Assembly (NCBI GenBank): GCA_030596245.1
Contig: JAUVKN010000013.1
Coordinates: 1 to 25,602 of the forward strand
DNA from: Bacteroidia bacterium
Lineage (GTDB): Bacteria; Bacteroidota; Bacteroidia; Bacteroidales; GCA-2748055
DNA length: 25,602 bases
Direction of reading: 5' to 3'
This document shows, one piece after another, positions 15,736 through 22,713 of this stretch (position 1 is the stretch's first letter; the number at the start of each line of letters is the position of its first letter). The translations under genes were made by a program, and so were the position numbers. The notes beneath the pieces were generated by a model. The model was given only the letters and a program-made list of their open reading frames with translations, was not told the DNA's origin and searched no databases.

Positions 15736-16708
15736 GCATCTTGGAAAAATACTTGATAAATTGTGCCCTTTCATAAACTGATGGATCATCCAGGCTGCTA
15801 TAATTCATTTTTCCTCTGAAATCACCCAGGGTCTCATACTGATGCTTCTCCATCCATCTCTTCATCTCAGCAATCATATCCCGGATGTAATCAATGCCAT
15901 TGCGATAGAGGACAGAGCAAACCTGGACCGCAGTTGCACCTGCCAGTATCTGTTTTACCACAGCCAGACCACTGTGTACACCGGTGGATGCTGCCAGGTC
16001 AATCTGTTCAACCTGTGAAGATACAATACCGATCCATCGGAGGGAATTCCTTAGATCGGCCGGTGAACTGAGTACTTCCGATGATCCGAAACTCAGGTCG
16101 GTTGTATCGATATCCGGGGCATAAAAACGGTTGAAAAGTACCACTGCGGCTGCACCACGGTGATAGAGCTGGTTCACCATCCAGGTGACATTGGAGAATC
16201 CATTGCCAAGTTTCACGATCACAGGAAGGGAAGTCTTCTTCTGCACGCTTGAAACCAGGTCGAGGTACACCTTCTCATATTCCCTTGGATCTTTGTCCTT
16301 ATTGATAGGCAGAAAATAGATATTTAACTCCAGTGCATCGGCACCAGCGCTCTCAATTTTTCCTGCAAAGTCGATCCACTCGGCAGCACTCACACAGTTG
16401 ATACTCGCTATGACCGGAATACTCACCAGATCCTTCGCTCCCCTGATGATGGAGAGGTAGCTTTCCAATGAGTTCTCCCGTGCATAGGTCCTGAGGTAGT
16501 CTTCTGCTTCGGGATAATCACTTCCGGCCGACAGGTTGCTCACCTCATGCATTATCTGCTCTTCAAAGAGAGATTTCATCACCACTGCTCCTGCTCCTGC
16601 GTGGGCAATTTTCTTAATACGCTCAATGGAATTGGTAAGGCCACTGCTACTAACGATAACCGGACTCTTCAAGGTCATGCCGGCATAGGTGGTGGATAGG
16701 TCAATCAT
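15731..16708 (-). CDS. Dihydroorotate dehydrogenase-like flavoprotein
   Basis: The 325-residue protein has the TIM-barrel fold of the dihydroorotate dehydrogenase superfamily: LSTTYAGMTLKSPVIVSSSG at the N-terminus, AGADALELNIYFLP, LPVIVKLGNGFSNVT, and a C-terminal FMN-phosphate region (GVHSGLAVVKQILAGATAVQ). The substrate-binding N-x-S-C-P-N motif of true PyrD is replaced by LNIYFLPIN, and the usual catalytic cysteine loop is not visible, so it is unlikely to make orotate. Similar proteins are commonly named DHOD-like in Bacteroidota; their reaction is unknown. It is the last gene of the serC-serA-DUF1015-yggS series, 12 nt after yggS, which suggests co-transcription with serine/PLP genes. 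No signal peptide. Confidence 0.85.
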   Translation of the reverse strand: MIDLSTTYAGMTLKSPVIVSSSGLTNSIERIKKIAHAGAGAVVMKSLFEEQIMHEVSNLSAGSDYPEAEDYLRTYARENSLESYLSIIRGAKDLVSIPVIASINCVSAAEWIDFAGKIESAGADALELNIYFLPINKDKDPREYEKVYLDLVSSVQKKTSLPVIVKLGNGFSNVTWMVNQLYHRGAAAVVLFNRFYAPDIDTTDLSFGSSEVLSSPADLRNSLRWIGIVSSQVEQIDLAASTGVHSGLAVVKQILAGATAVQVCSVLYRNGIDYIRDMIAEMKRWMEKHQYETLGDFRGKMNYSSLDDPSVYERAQFIKYFSKMH

Positions 16709-16720
16709 ATGGGTAGATTT

Positions 16721-17389
16721 TCAATAATTCCTGGATCCAAATATGAGGCTTCCGATGCGTACCATGGTACTCCCCTCTTCTACGGCCAGCTGATAATCCC
16801 CGGACATTCCGAAGGAGAGCTGATCGAACTGCTTCCTGCTGGAAAAAACAGTAGCCTTCAACTCCTCAAATATACGTTTTAGCTGGCGAAACTCCTCCCT
16901 GATCTGGGCTGAATTTTCGGTATAGCTGGCCATGCCCATGACACCCCTGATCCTGATATTCTCCAGTTCCCCGTAAGATTCTGAATGAACCATTTGGAGC
17001 ACTTCGTCCCCGGATAGCCCGAATTTTGTATCCTCCCGTGCAATATGTACCTGCAGCAGACAATCAATGACACGTTCATTCTTTAATGCCTCCCTGTTGA
17101 TCACCTTTAAAAGTTTCAGGCTATCCACTCCATGGATCATGTGGACAAATGAGGTGAGGTATTTAACCTTATTGGATTGCAAATGCCCGATCATATGCCA
17201 TCTGATATCATTGGGCAATCGTTCCTGCTTGGCCGCCAGGTCCTGGACTTTATTCTCACCGAAGTCACGGTGGCCTGCATGGTAAGCTTCCATGATCATT
17301 TCATCCGGTTTTGTCTTGGAGACGGCCACCAGCGTTACATGGTCAGGTATCTGCTTCGTCAGCTTTTGAAGATTCTCAACAATTCCCAT
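16721..17389 (-). CDS. yggS: PLP-binding homeostasis protein, YggS/PROSC family
   Basis: The protein has 222 residues from the ATG at 17387-17389. It is a single-domain alanine racemase-like TIM barrel with the PLP lysine Lys25 in TLVAVSKTKP, and FGENKVQD, WHMIGHLQSNK, TKFGL and SFGMSGDYQLAVEEGSTMVRIG as further family hallmarks. It has no catalytic activity known; it buffers pyridoxal phosphate and affects amino-acid metabolism. A GTG at 17404, directly after the stop of the DUF1015 gene, would add MLSSG; the ATG is preferred because MGIVENLQKL matches the usual family start. SerC in the same operon is PLP-dependent, so the link is sensible. Confidence 0.93.
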   Translation of the reverse strand: MGIVENLQKLTKQIPDHVTLVAVSKTKPDEMIMEAYHAGHRDFGENKVQDLAAKQERLPNDIRWHMIGHLQSNKVKYLTSFVHMIHGVDSLKLLKVINREALKNERVIDCLLQVHIAREDTKFGLSGDEVLQMVHSESYGELENIRIRGVMGMASYTENSAQIREEFRQLKRIFEELKATVFSSRKQFDQLSFGMSGDYQLAVEEGSTMVRIGSLIFGSRNY

Positions 17390-17404
17390 ACCCGAAGATA
17401 ACAC

Positions 17405-18652
17405 TTATTTCAGGGAATGTATGACCAGGCCGCTGCGTAATTTGGGTTCAAACCAGGTGGTTTTGGGTGGCATGATCATCCCGTTATCGGCAATATCCAT
17501 GAGTTGTTTCATGGTTACCGGGTAAAGGGCAAATGCAACGGCCATCTCACCACTATCAACCCGCCTTGTCAACTCCTCCAGGCCACGGATCCCACCAACG
17601 AAATCAATGCGTCTGGACTTTCTCAAATCGGTTATATTCAGCAATGGACCCAATACCTGTTCCGAGAGGAGAGTTACATCGAGACAACCAATGGGGTCCT
17701 CATCATTAAAGGTGCCTGGTCGGGCCGTTAAGGAGTACCATTTCCCTTCCAGGTAGAGGCCGAAATTGTGCAACTCATCGGGCTTGTAAATTTCGGTCCC
17801 CTTCTCCTTCACAATAAATCCTTCTCCCAACTCCTCCAGGAACTCTTCCGGACTCATTCCATTCAAATCTTTAACCACCCTGTTGTAGTCGATAATGGTC
17901 AACTGGGAAGCCGGAAAATGAACGGCAAGGAAGTAATTATACTCTTCATCGCCCCTGTGCCCGGGGTTCTGCCTCTTTCGTTCCTGACCCACCAGAGCAG
18001 CTGCAGCTGTACGGTGATGACCATCAGCCACATACGTAAACTGGATCTCCCGATCAAAGATCTCAATGATCCGGTTGATATCCTTGCTGCCGGTCACCAG
18101 CCAGAAATGGTGCCCAACACCATCCTCAGTGGTAAAATCATATTCAGCCTCTCCGGAAACCACATCCGCTACAATAGAATCCAATTCAGGGTGGTCGGGG
18201 TAGGCGAAAAATACCGGCTCCGCATTGAAGTTGGTTACACGAATGTGATTCATCCTGTCCTCCTCTTTGTCAGGCCTGGTCAACTCATGTTTTTTGATCA
18301 CATCATTCAGGTAGTCATCAACCGCAGCACATCCTACAATTCCGTATTGTCTCTTTCCGAACATGGTTTGTCCGTACACATAAAGCAATTCTGTTTGATC
18401 CTGCTTAAAATAGCCTTCATCAATAAGCTTTTCAAGGTTTTCCTTGCCCTTGATATATACCTCGTCCGAATGGAGATCTCTGTTTTCGGGAAGGTCCACT
18501 TCAGGTTTGACCACATGAAGGAAGGACCACTGATTGCCGCTGACCTCATCCCGGGCCTCCTTGGAATTCAATACATCATAGGGTCTTGAAGCCACCTCAC
18601 TCACATTCTCTTTTCCGGGTCTGAATCCCTTGAATGCATGTAACTTTGCCAT
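17405..18652 (-). CDS. DUF1015 family protein with ParB/Srx-like ADGHHR motif
   Basis: The 415-residue cytoplasmic protein begins HAFKGFRPGKE and SRPYDVLNSKEA, both typical of DUF1015. The most conserved part is FTYVADGHHRTAAAA (ADGHHR at 209-214), similar to the nucleotide-binding motif of ParB/sulfiredoxin-fold enzymes such as the free-serine kinases SerK and SbnI (recalled family knowledge). The C-terminus has ITDLRKSRRIDFVGG. The gene lies 3 nt after serA and directly before yggS, so it is part of the serine operon. No serB gene is present in the window. The suggestion that this protein phosphorylates serine or handles phosphoserine is inference from motif and context. The family itself is uncharacterised to my knowledge. 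Confidence 0.88.
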   Translation of the reverse strand: MAKLHAFKGFRPGKENVSEVASRPYDVLNSKEARDEVSGNQWSFLHVVKPEVDLPENRDLHSDEVYIKGKENLEKLIDEGYFKQDQTELLYVYGQTMFGKRQYGIVGCAAVDDYLNDVIKKHELTRPDKEEDRMNHIRVTNFNAEPVFFAYPDHPELDSIVADVVSGEAEYDFTTEDGVGHHFWLVTGSKDINRIIEIFDREIQFTYVADGHHRTAAAALVGQERKRQNPGHRGDEEYNYFLAVHFPASQLTIIDYNRVVKDLNGMSPEEFLEELGEGFIVKEKGTEIYKPDELHNFGLYLEGKWYSLTARPGTFNDEDPIGCLDVTLLSEQVLGPLLNITDLRKSRRIDFVGGIRGLEELTRRVDSGEMAVAFALYPVTMKQLMDIADNGMIMPPKTTWFEPKLRSGLVIHSLK

Positions 18653-18655
18653 GGA

Positions 18656-19576
18656 CTAGTTGACTTTAAAAGTGGTATCCCCCTGCTCAAGAAAACCAAC
18701 AATTTGACGTGCGGCTGCCACACCTGCATTCAGGTTGGCTTCAGCGGTCTGGGCCCCCATTTTCTTGGGCGTAAAGAATACCCTCTCTTTAAACTGTACC
18801 TCCAGGTCATCTTTGCATGCTGGTGCAATATCTGACAGGTATCTGAAATCGCTACGTTCCTTGAACATTTTTACCAATCCTGCTTCATCGATCACCTCTT
18901 TTCGGGCTGTATTAATCAGTGTGGCTCCTTCTGGCATCATGTTGAGCAGATCAAAATTAACGGATCCTTTCGTCTCATCATTGGCTGGAATGTGCAGGGA
19001 AATGTATTCACATTTGCTATAAAGGCCTTGAACGCTCTCCTCACAAACCACACCATCATTCTTGATGATCACTGAATCAACAAAGGGGTCATATGCATAT
19101 ACCTTCATCCCAAATCCTTTGGCAACCATACCCACAATCCTTCCCACTGCACCGTAGGCATGGATTCCCAGTTTCTTGCCCCTCAGCTCGCTACCGGCAG
19201 CCGGAGTGAACCGGTTCCGGTTCATAAATACCATCATCCCCAGCGCAAGCTCTGCAACAGCGTTGGAATTTTGTCCGGGTGTATTCATCACTACCACACC
19301 ATGTTCTGTGGCTGCTTCCAGGTCCACATTGTCATAACCCGCGCCGGCCCTGACAACAATTTTCAGGTTTTTAGCCGCCTCAAGTACCTCCCTGTCCACA
19401 TTATCACTGCGGATGATCAGGGCATCAGCATCGGCCACGGCACCAATCAGGTCAGACTGATCAGGGTATTTTGACAGAACCTCTACCTCATATCCTGCTT
19501 TCTTGAAAACGCCCTTCACCTCTTCCACTGCTTCAGCAGAAAAGGGCTTTACTGTTGCTATTAAAACTTTAGCCAT
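18656..19576 (-). CDS. serA: D-3-phosphoglycerate dehydrogenase, lysine type without ACT domain
   Basis: The 306-residue enzyme oxidises 3-phosphoglycerate with NAD, the first step of serine synthesis. Seen are VVRAGAGYDNVDLEAA, the nucleotide-binding GIHAYGAVGRIVG (residues 137-149), LINTARKEVID with Arg225, and LSDIAPAC. In place of the catalytic histidine of the usual 'TPHxG' it has Lys271 (FFTPKKMGAQT). This is the lysine variant known from Bacteroides-type and Entamoeba enzymes. There is no C-terminal regulatory ACT domain, so feedback control by serine through that domain is not expected. It lies 23 nt after serC and 3 nt before the DUF1015 gene. Identity is firm because of the operon and motifs. 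Confidence 0.94.
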   Translation of the reverse strand: MAKVLIATVKPFSAEAVEEVKGVFKKAGYEVEVLSKYPDQSDLIGAVADADALIIRSDNVDREVLEAAKNLKIVVRAGAGYDNVDLEAATEHGVVVMNTPGQNSNAVAELALGMMVFMNRNRFTPAAGSELRGKKLGIHAYGAVGRIVGMVAKGFGMKVYAYDPFVDSVIIKNDGVVCEESVQGLYSKCEYISLHIPANDETKGSVNFDLLNMMPEGATLINTARKEVIDEAGLVKMFKERSDFRYLSDIAPACKDDLEVQFKERVFFTPKKMGAQTAEANLNAGVAAARQIVGFLEQGDTTFKVN

Positions 19577-19599
19577 TGTATTCTGAATATTTAAATGGA

Positions 19600-20670
19600 T
19601 TACAAACTTTTTTCAAAATCTTGCATAGCACCGATAAGTGCTTCTACTGAAGAGCGGGGCATGGCATTGTATATGGAAGCCCTGAATCCGCCCACCGACC
19701 TGTGCCCTTTGATTCCGGACATTCCCCGGCTGGTGGCAAAGGTCAGAAAATCTGCCTCCCTCTCCTTGTACGCCTCTTTCATCACGAACGTGACATTCAT
19801 GATGGACCGATCATCCACATTATTGATGTTTGAGGTAAACAGGGGGTTTCTTTCAATCTCATCATATAGAATGGAAGCCTTTTCCACATTAAACTTGTGC
19901 ATGGCTGCCACCCCTCCCTGCTCTTTGTACCAGCGTAGTGTGTGCATGGCCGCATAAATGGCCACGCAAGGAGGTGTATTGAACATGGATCCTTTATCAA
20001 TATGGGTCCTGTAATCCAGCATGGTGGGGATATCCCTCTCCATATTCCCCAGTACATCATCCCTGACAATCACAAATGTAACACCCGCCGGAGCCAGGTT
20101 TTTCTGCGCTCCACCATAGATCAGTGCATATTTAGAGACATCAATGGGCCGGCTGAAGATATCGGATGACATATCGGCTACCAGGTTCATCGGCGTATCC
20201 ATATCCTCTTTAATCTCGGTACCATATATGGTATTGTTGGTGGTGATATGGAAATAATCGGCATCCCCTGGGATGGAATAATCCCTGGGGATGTAGGAAT
20301 AAGTGGTGGCCTTTGAGGATGCAACCACATCTACCTCTCCAAACAACTTCGCTTCCTTTACAGCCTTGTTGGCCCATGAACCTGTATCCAGGTAGGCAGC
20401 TTTGGTTTTCAGCAGGTTATACGGTACCATACAAAACTGCATACTGGCTCCTCCCTGGAGCAACAGCACACTGTAACCTGAAGGGATGTCAAGCAACTCC
20501 ACAAACAATTGCACGGTTTCATCCATGATGGCCACAAATTCTTTGCTTCGGTGGGAGATCTCCATGACCGAAAGCCCTGTATTATCCAGGTCCAGAATGC
20601 CTTCTGCAGTGTGTTTAATGGTGTAGGGCGAAAGGATTGATGGGCCCGCAGCAAAATTGTGTTTTTTCAT
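19600..20670 (-). CDS. serC: Phosphoserine aminotransferase
   Basis: The 356-residue PLP enzyme converts 3-phosphohydroxypyruvate and glutamate to O-phosphoserine. Motifs: HNFAAGPSILS at the N-terminus, SVMEISHRSKEF, LLLQGGASMQF, NNTIYGTE, DMSSDIFSRP, and the PLP lysine Lys190 in YGGAQKNLAPAG; SGIKGHRSVGGFRASIYNA ends the C-terminal domain. Length is normal for the family. It is the first gene of the serC-serA-DUF1015-yggS-DHOD-like unit. The upstream 124-bp gap holds two AT-rich palindromes, which may be the control region. No frame problems or unusual residues are seen. Confidence 0.96.
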   Translation of the reverse strand: MKKHNFAAGPSILSPYTIKHTAEGILDLDNTGLSVMEISHRSKEFVAIMDETVQLFVELLDIPSGYSVLLLQGGASMQFCMVPYNLLKTKAAYLDTGSWANKAVKEAKLFGEVDVVASSKATTYSYIPRDYSIPGDADYFHITTNNTIYGTEIKEDMDTPMNLVADMSSDIFSRPIDVSKYALIYGGAQKNLAPAGVTFVIVRDDVLGNMERDIPTMLDYRTHIDKGSMFNTPPCVAIYAAMHTLRWYKEQGGVAAMHKFNVEKASILYDEIERNPLFTSNINNVDDRSIMNVTFVMKEAYKEREADFLTFATSRGMSGIKGHRSVGGFRASIYNAMPRSSVEALIGAMQDFEKSL

Positions 20671-20704
20671 TCGTTCTAAATTTTGTTGTGAAAGAATCAG
20701 GTAT

Positions 20705-20720
20705 TGTTATTTCAATAACA
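20705..20720. promoter_or_regulatory. Inverted repeat TGTTATT-TC-AATAACA upstream of serC
   Basis: Perfect 7-bp arms with a 2-bp centre lie 35 bp upstream of the serC start codon, a position suited to an operator near the promoter. A second, AT-only palindrome (AAATAA-TAG-TTATTT, 20772-20786) lies farther upstream, close behind the comB stop, and shares the TTATT/AATAA core. No exact TAnnTTTG element was found in this gap, so the promoter itself is not located. Confidence 0.4.
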
Positions 20721-20794
20721 GATAAAATTACATTTAATACAATTGCGAACCAAGTAATGTGAATAACTTCCAAATAATAGTTATTTAATACTTT

Positions 20795-21523
20795 TTACTT
20801 CGTATTTATAAGTGGAATCAGCAATTTCTCCTTTAGAACCGGGATCAGTTCTGTCCGGTCAAATTCGTGACAATAGCCGATCACATCATCCAGCCTGTTT
20901 TTCTTTAAGCGGTGCCGTTGGGCTACTTTCTCAATGTATCCCAACATATCTGCCTTTGCAGCATCATACAGGTCCATGGCGCCCAGGGTGGCATCACAGA
21001 TGGTATAGAAACGATCATCTGCCAGAACCATCTCAGCCAGAGCACCTGCAAAAAGGGTATCCTCCAGATTAAACTTGTTTTTCCAGCCGGCACAAAGTAC
21101 AAGCAGATCTCTCCCCTCCTTCATGATATGTTTTGCCAGGGCAGAGATATTCAGATAGGCTCCAATTAACACCTGATGGCCACTGGATGCGAGCTGGATG
21201 GCATTGGTCCCATTGGTGGTACTATAAACGATCTGGTTCCCATCTACCCGTTCAGGAGTAAAATTATAGGGTGAGTTTCCAAAATCGGCAAAATCCCTGA
21301 CGATCCCGTCCCTCTCGGCTGCCACCATATATCCCTTCTCCTTGTAAGCTTTTGCTTCCTCCAGTGTACCCACTGGAATGATCTGTTCCACTCCATTCAT
21401 AAAGGCCGTGACAATGGCTGAACTGGCCCTGAGGATATCGGTGACCACCACAATGGCATCATGGTTCTCGTAATAGGGGAAGAGGGCCGGTGAATAACAT
21501 ACCTCGATCTTCTGCTGTTTCAT
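20795..21523 (-). CDS. comB: 2-phosphosulfolactate phosphatase-like protein
   Basis: The 242-residue protein has the ComB signatures: VVVTDILRASSAIVTAF (residues 25-41), VAAERDG, FGNSPYNFTP, YSTTNGTNAI and LCAGWKNKFNLEDTLFAGAL. In methanogens ComB removes phosphate from 2-phosphosulfolactate on the way to coenzyme M. Bacterial homologues act in sulfolactate formation or on unknown phosphates. No ComA or ComC gene is in the window. The start ATG is 2 nt after the gcvT stop, so the two genes are almost certainly co-transcribed. The serC operon follows directly on the same strand. The role in this organism is not known; a link to sulfonate or sulfonolipid metabolism is possible. Confidence 0.9.
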   Translation of the reverse strand: MKQQKIEVCYSPALFPYYENHDAIVVVTDILRASSAIVTAFMNGVEQIIPVGTLEEAKAYKEKGYMVAAERDGIVRDFADFGNSPYNFTPERVDGNQIVYSTTNGTNAIQLASSGHQVLIGAYLNISALAKHIMKEGRDLLVLCAGWKNKFNLEDTLFAGALAEMVLADDRFYTICDATLGAMDLYDAAKADMLGYIEKVAQRHRLKKNRLDDVIGYCHEFDRTELIPVLKEKLLIPLINTK

Positions 21524-21525
21524 GC

Positions 21526-22629
21526 TTACTTAAGTTTGACCGGCAATTTGTAAAAGGGTGGCTTCACCACCGTTGCGGAGATATGCTTGTTCCTGATCCC
21601 TATGCGGATCTCGGACCCTTTGGTGGCATGTTGCACATCCACATAACCCATACCAATGCCTTTGTTCAGCATGGGCGACATGGTTCCGGAAGTAACTTCA
21701 CCAATGATATTTCCGTCCAGATCAAGAATGGGATAGTGTTGTCTGGGAATTCCGCGTTCCATAAGTTCGAAAGCTACCAATCGCTTCTTAATACCATTGG
21801 ATTTTTGCTGCTCCAGTGAGGTGCGATTAATAAAGTTATTTCCCTCTGTAAATTTCGTGATCCAGCCCAGTCCCGCTTCAATGGGAGAGGTGTTTTCATC
21901 GATATCATTTCCGTAGAGACAAAATCCCATTTCCAGCCTCAGCGTATCCCTGGCAGCCAGTCCGGCGGGCTCCAGCCCCATCTCTTTTCCAGCTTTAAAA
22001 AGACTTTCCCAGACCTGATTGCCATCTTCGTTGTACATGTAGAGTTCAAATCCACCTGCACCTGTATACCCGGAATTACTAATGATCACCTCCTTCACCC
22101 CTGCCAGTTCACCTGTGACAAAATTATAATAGGGGATGTCCGACAGGTCAATGGGTGTTAATTTCTGAAGCAAGGCCCTGGCATTGGGACCCTGAACTGC
22201 CAGTTGTGAGATCTGGTCGGAAGCATTTTCAACTTCGGCACCCATCTGATTTTGCTCAAGGATCCAGTTATAATCCTTCTCAACATTGGAGGCATTGACT
22301 ACCAGGAGGCACTTATCTTTTTCGTAACAGTAAACCAGCAGATCATCTACAATCCCTCCCTGATGGTTGGGGAAGCAGGTATACTGTATTTTCCCTGGTT
22401 CAAGCAACCTTATATCATTGGAGGTAAGCTTCTGGATCAGGTCAATCGATGCCGGACCCTTGATCCAGATTTCGCCCATATGGGATACATCAAAAACACC
22501 TACATTTTCCCTCACATTGATATGTTCCTGTCTGACTCCGGCATACTCCACCGGCATTTCAAAACTTGCAAAAGGGACCATTTTTCCACCCAGTTCATGG
22601 TGATATTTGTTGAAGGCCGTTTTTTTCAC
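21526..22629 (-). CDS. gcvT: Glycine cleavage system T protein (aminomethyltransferase)
   Basis: The 367-residue protein transfers the aminomethyl carbon of glycine from the H protein to tetrahydrofolate. Seen are LGGKMVPFASFEMPVEY, VGVFDVSHMGEI, QGGIVDDLLVY, SGYTGAGGFELYMY, AGLAARDTLRLEMGFCLYGND and EVTSGTMSPML, in the normal order for GcvT. The start is GTG at 22627-22629, which gives the usual KKTAFNKYHHELG start; a TTG at 22668 would add 13 residues but falls inside the -7 promoter element. Cytoplasmic. It is first in an operon with comB. The other glycine cleavage genes (gcvH, gcvP) are not in the window, as is usual in Bacteroidota. Confidence 0.95.
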   Translation of the reverse strand: MKKTAFNKYHHELGGKMVPFASFEMPVEYAGVRQEHINVRENVGVFDVSHMGEIWIKGPASIDLIQKLTSNDIRLLEPGKIQYTCFPNHQGGIVDDLLVYCYEKDKCLLVVNASNVEKDYNWILEQNQMGAEVENASDQISQLAVQGPNARALLQKLTPIDLSDIPYYNFVTGELAGVKEVIISNSGYTGAGGFELYMYNEDGNQVWESLFKAGKEMGLEPAGLAARDTLRLEMGFCLYGNDIDENTSPIEAGLGWITKFTEGNNFINRTSLEQQKSNGIKKRLVAFELMERGIPRQHYPILDLDGNIIGEVTSGTMSPMLNKGIGMGYVDVQHATKGSEIRIGIRNKHISATVVKPPFYKLPVKLK

Positions 22630-22665
22630 GATAAAAGAGATTAGAACTTGTACGGAACTATCCGA

Positions 22666-22673
22666 CAAATGTA
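22666..22673 (-). promoter_or_regulatory. Bacteroidota -7 element TACATTTG for gcvT-comB
   Basis: On the minus strand, TACATTTG is an exact TAnnTTTG match 36 nt upstream of the gcvT GTG, leaving a leader of about 30 nt. A clear TTTG -33 box was not found at the usual distance. This position helps reject the upstream TTG start of gcvT. Confidence 0.5.
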
Positions 22674-22676
22674 ATA

Positions 22677-22692
22677 CTTTCCAGCAGGAAAG
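22677..22692. promoter_or_regulatory. Inverted repeat CTTTCC-AGCA-GGAAAG in the gcvT promoter spacer
   Basis: Perfect 6-bp arms around a 4-bp centre sit 3 bp upstream of the -7 element, where the spacer between -33 and -7 would be. A protein bound here would block RNA polymerase, so it is a candidate operator for gcvT-comB. No terminator T-tract follows it, so it is less likely to be the end of the upstream PorE-like transcript. Confidence 0.4.
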
Positions 22693-22713
22693 AGATTGTT
22701 AAAAAACAGGGTT

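Noticed and set aside
17390..17404. GTG start of yggS directly after the DUF1015 stop
   Set aside because: It is possible, but the extra MLSSG is atypical and the ATG at 17389 matches the usual family start.
17768..18589. A 273-codon open frame on the plus strand
   Set aside because: It lies wholly antisense to the DUF1015 gene, whose protein motifs are conserved. The plus-strand translation shows no family-like pattern.
22630..22668. TTG start adding 13 residues to GcvT
   Set aside because: It overlaps the exact TACATTTG promoter element, and the added residues do not resemble GcvT N-termini. The GTG at 22629 fits.
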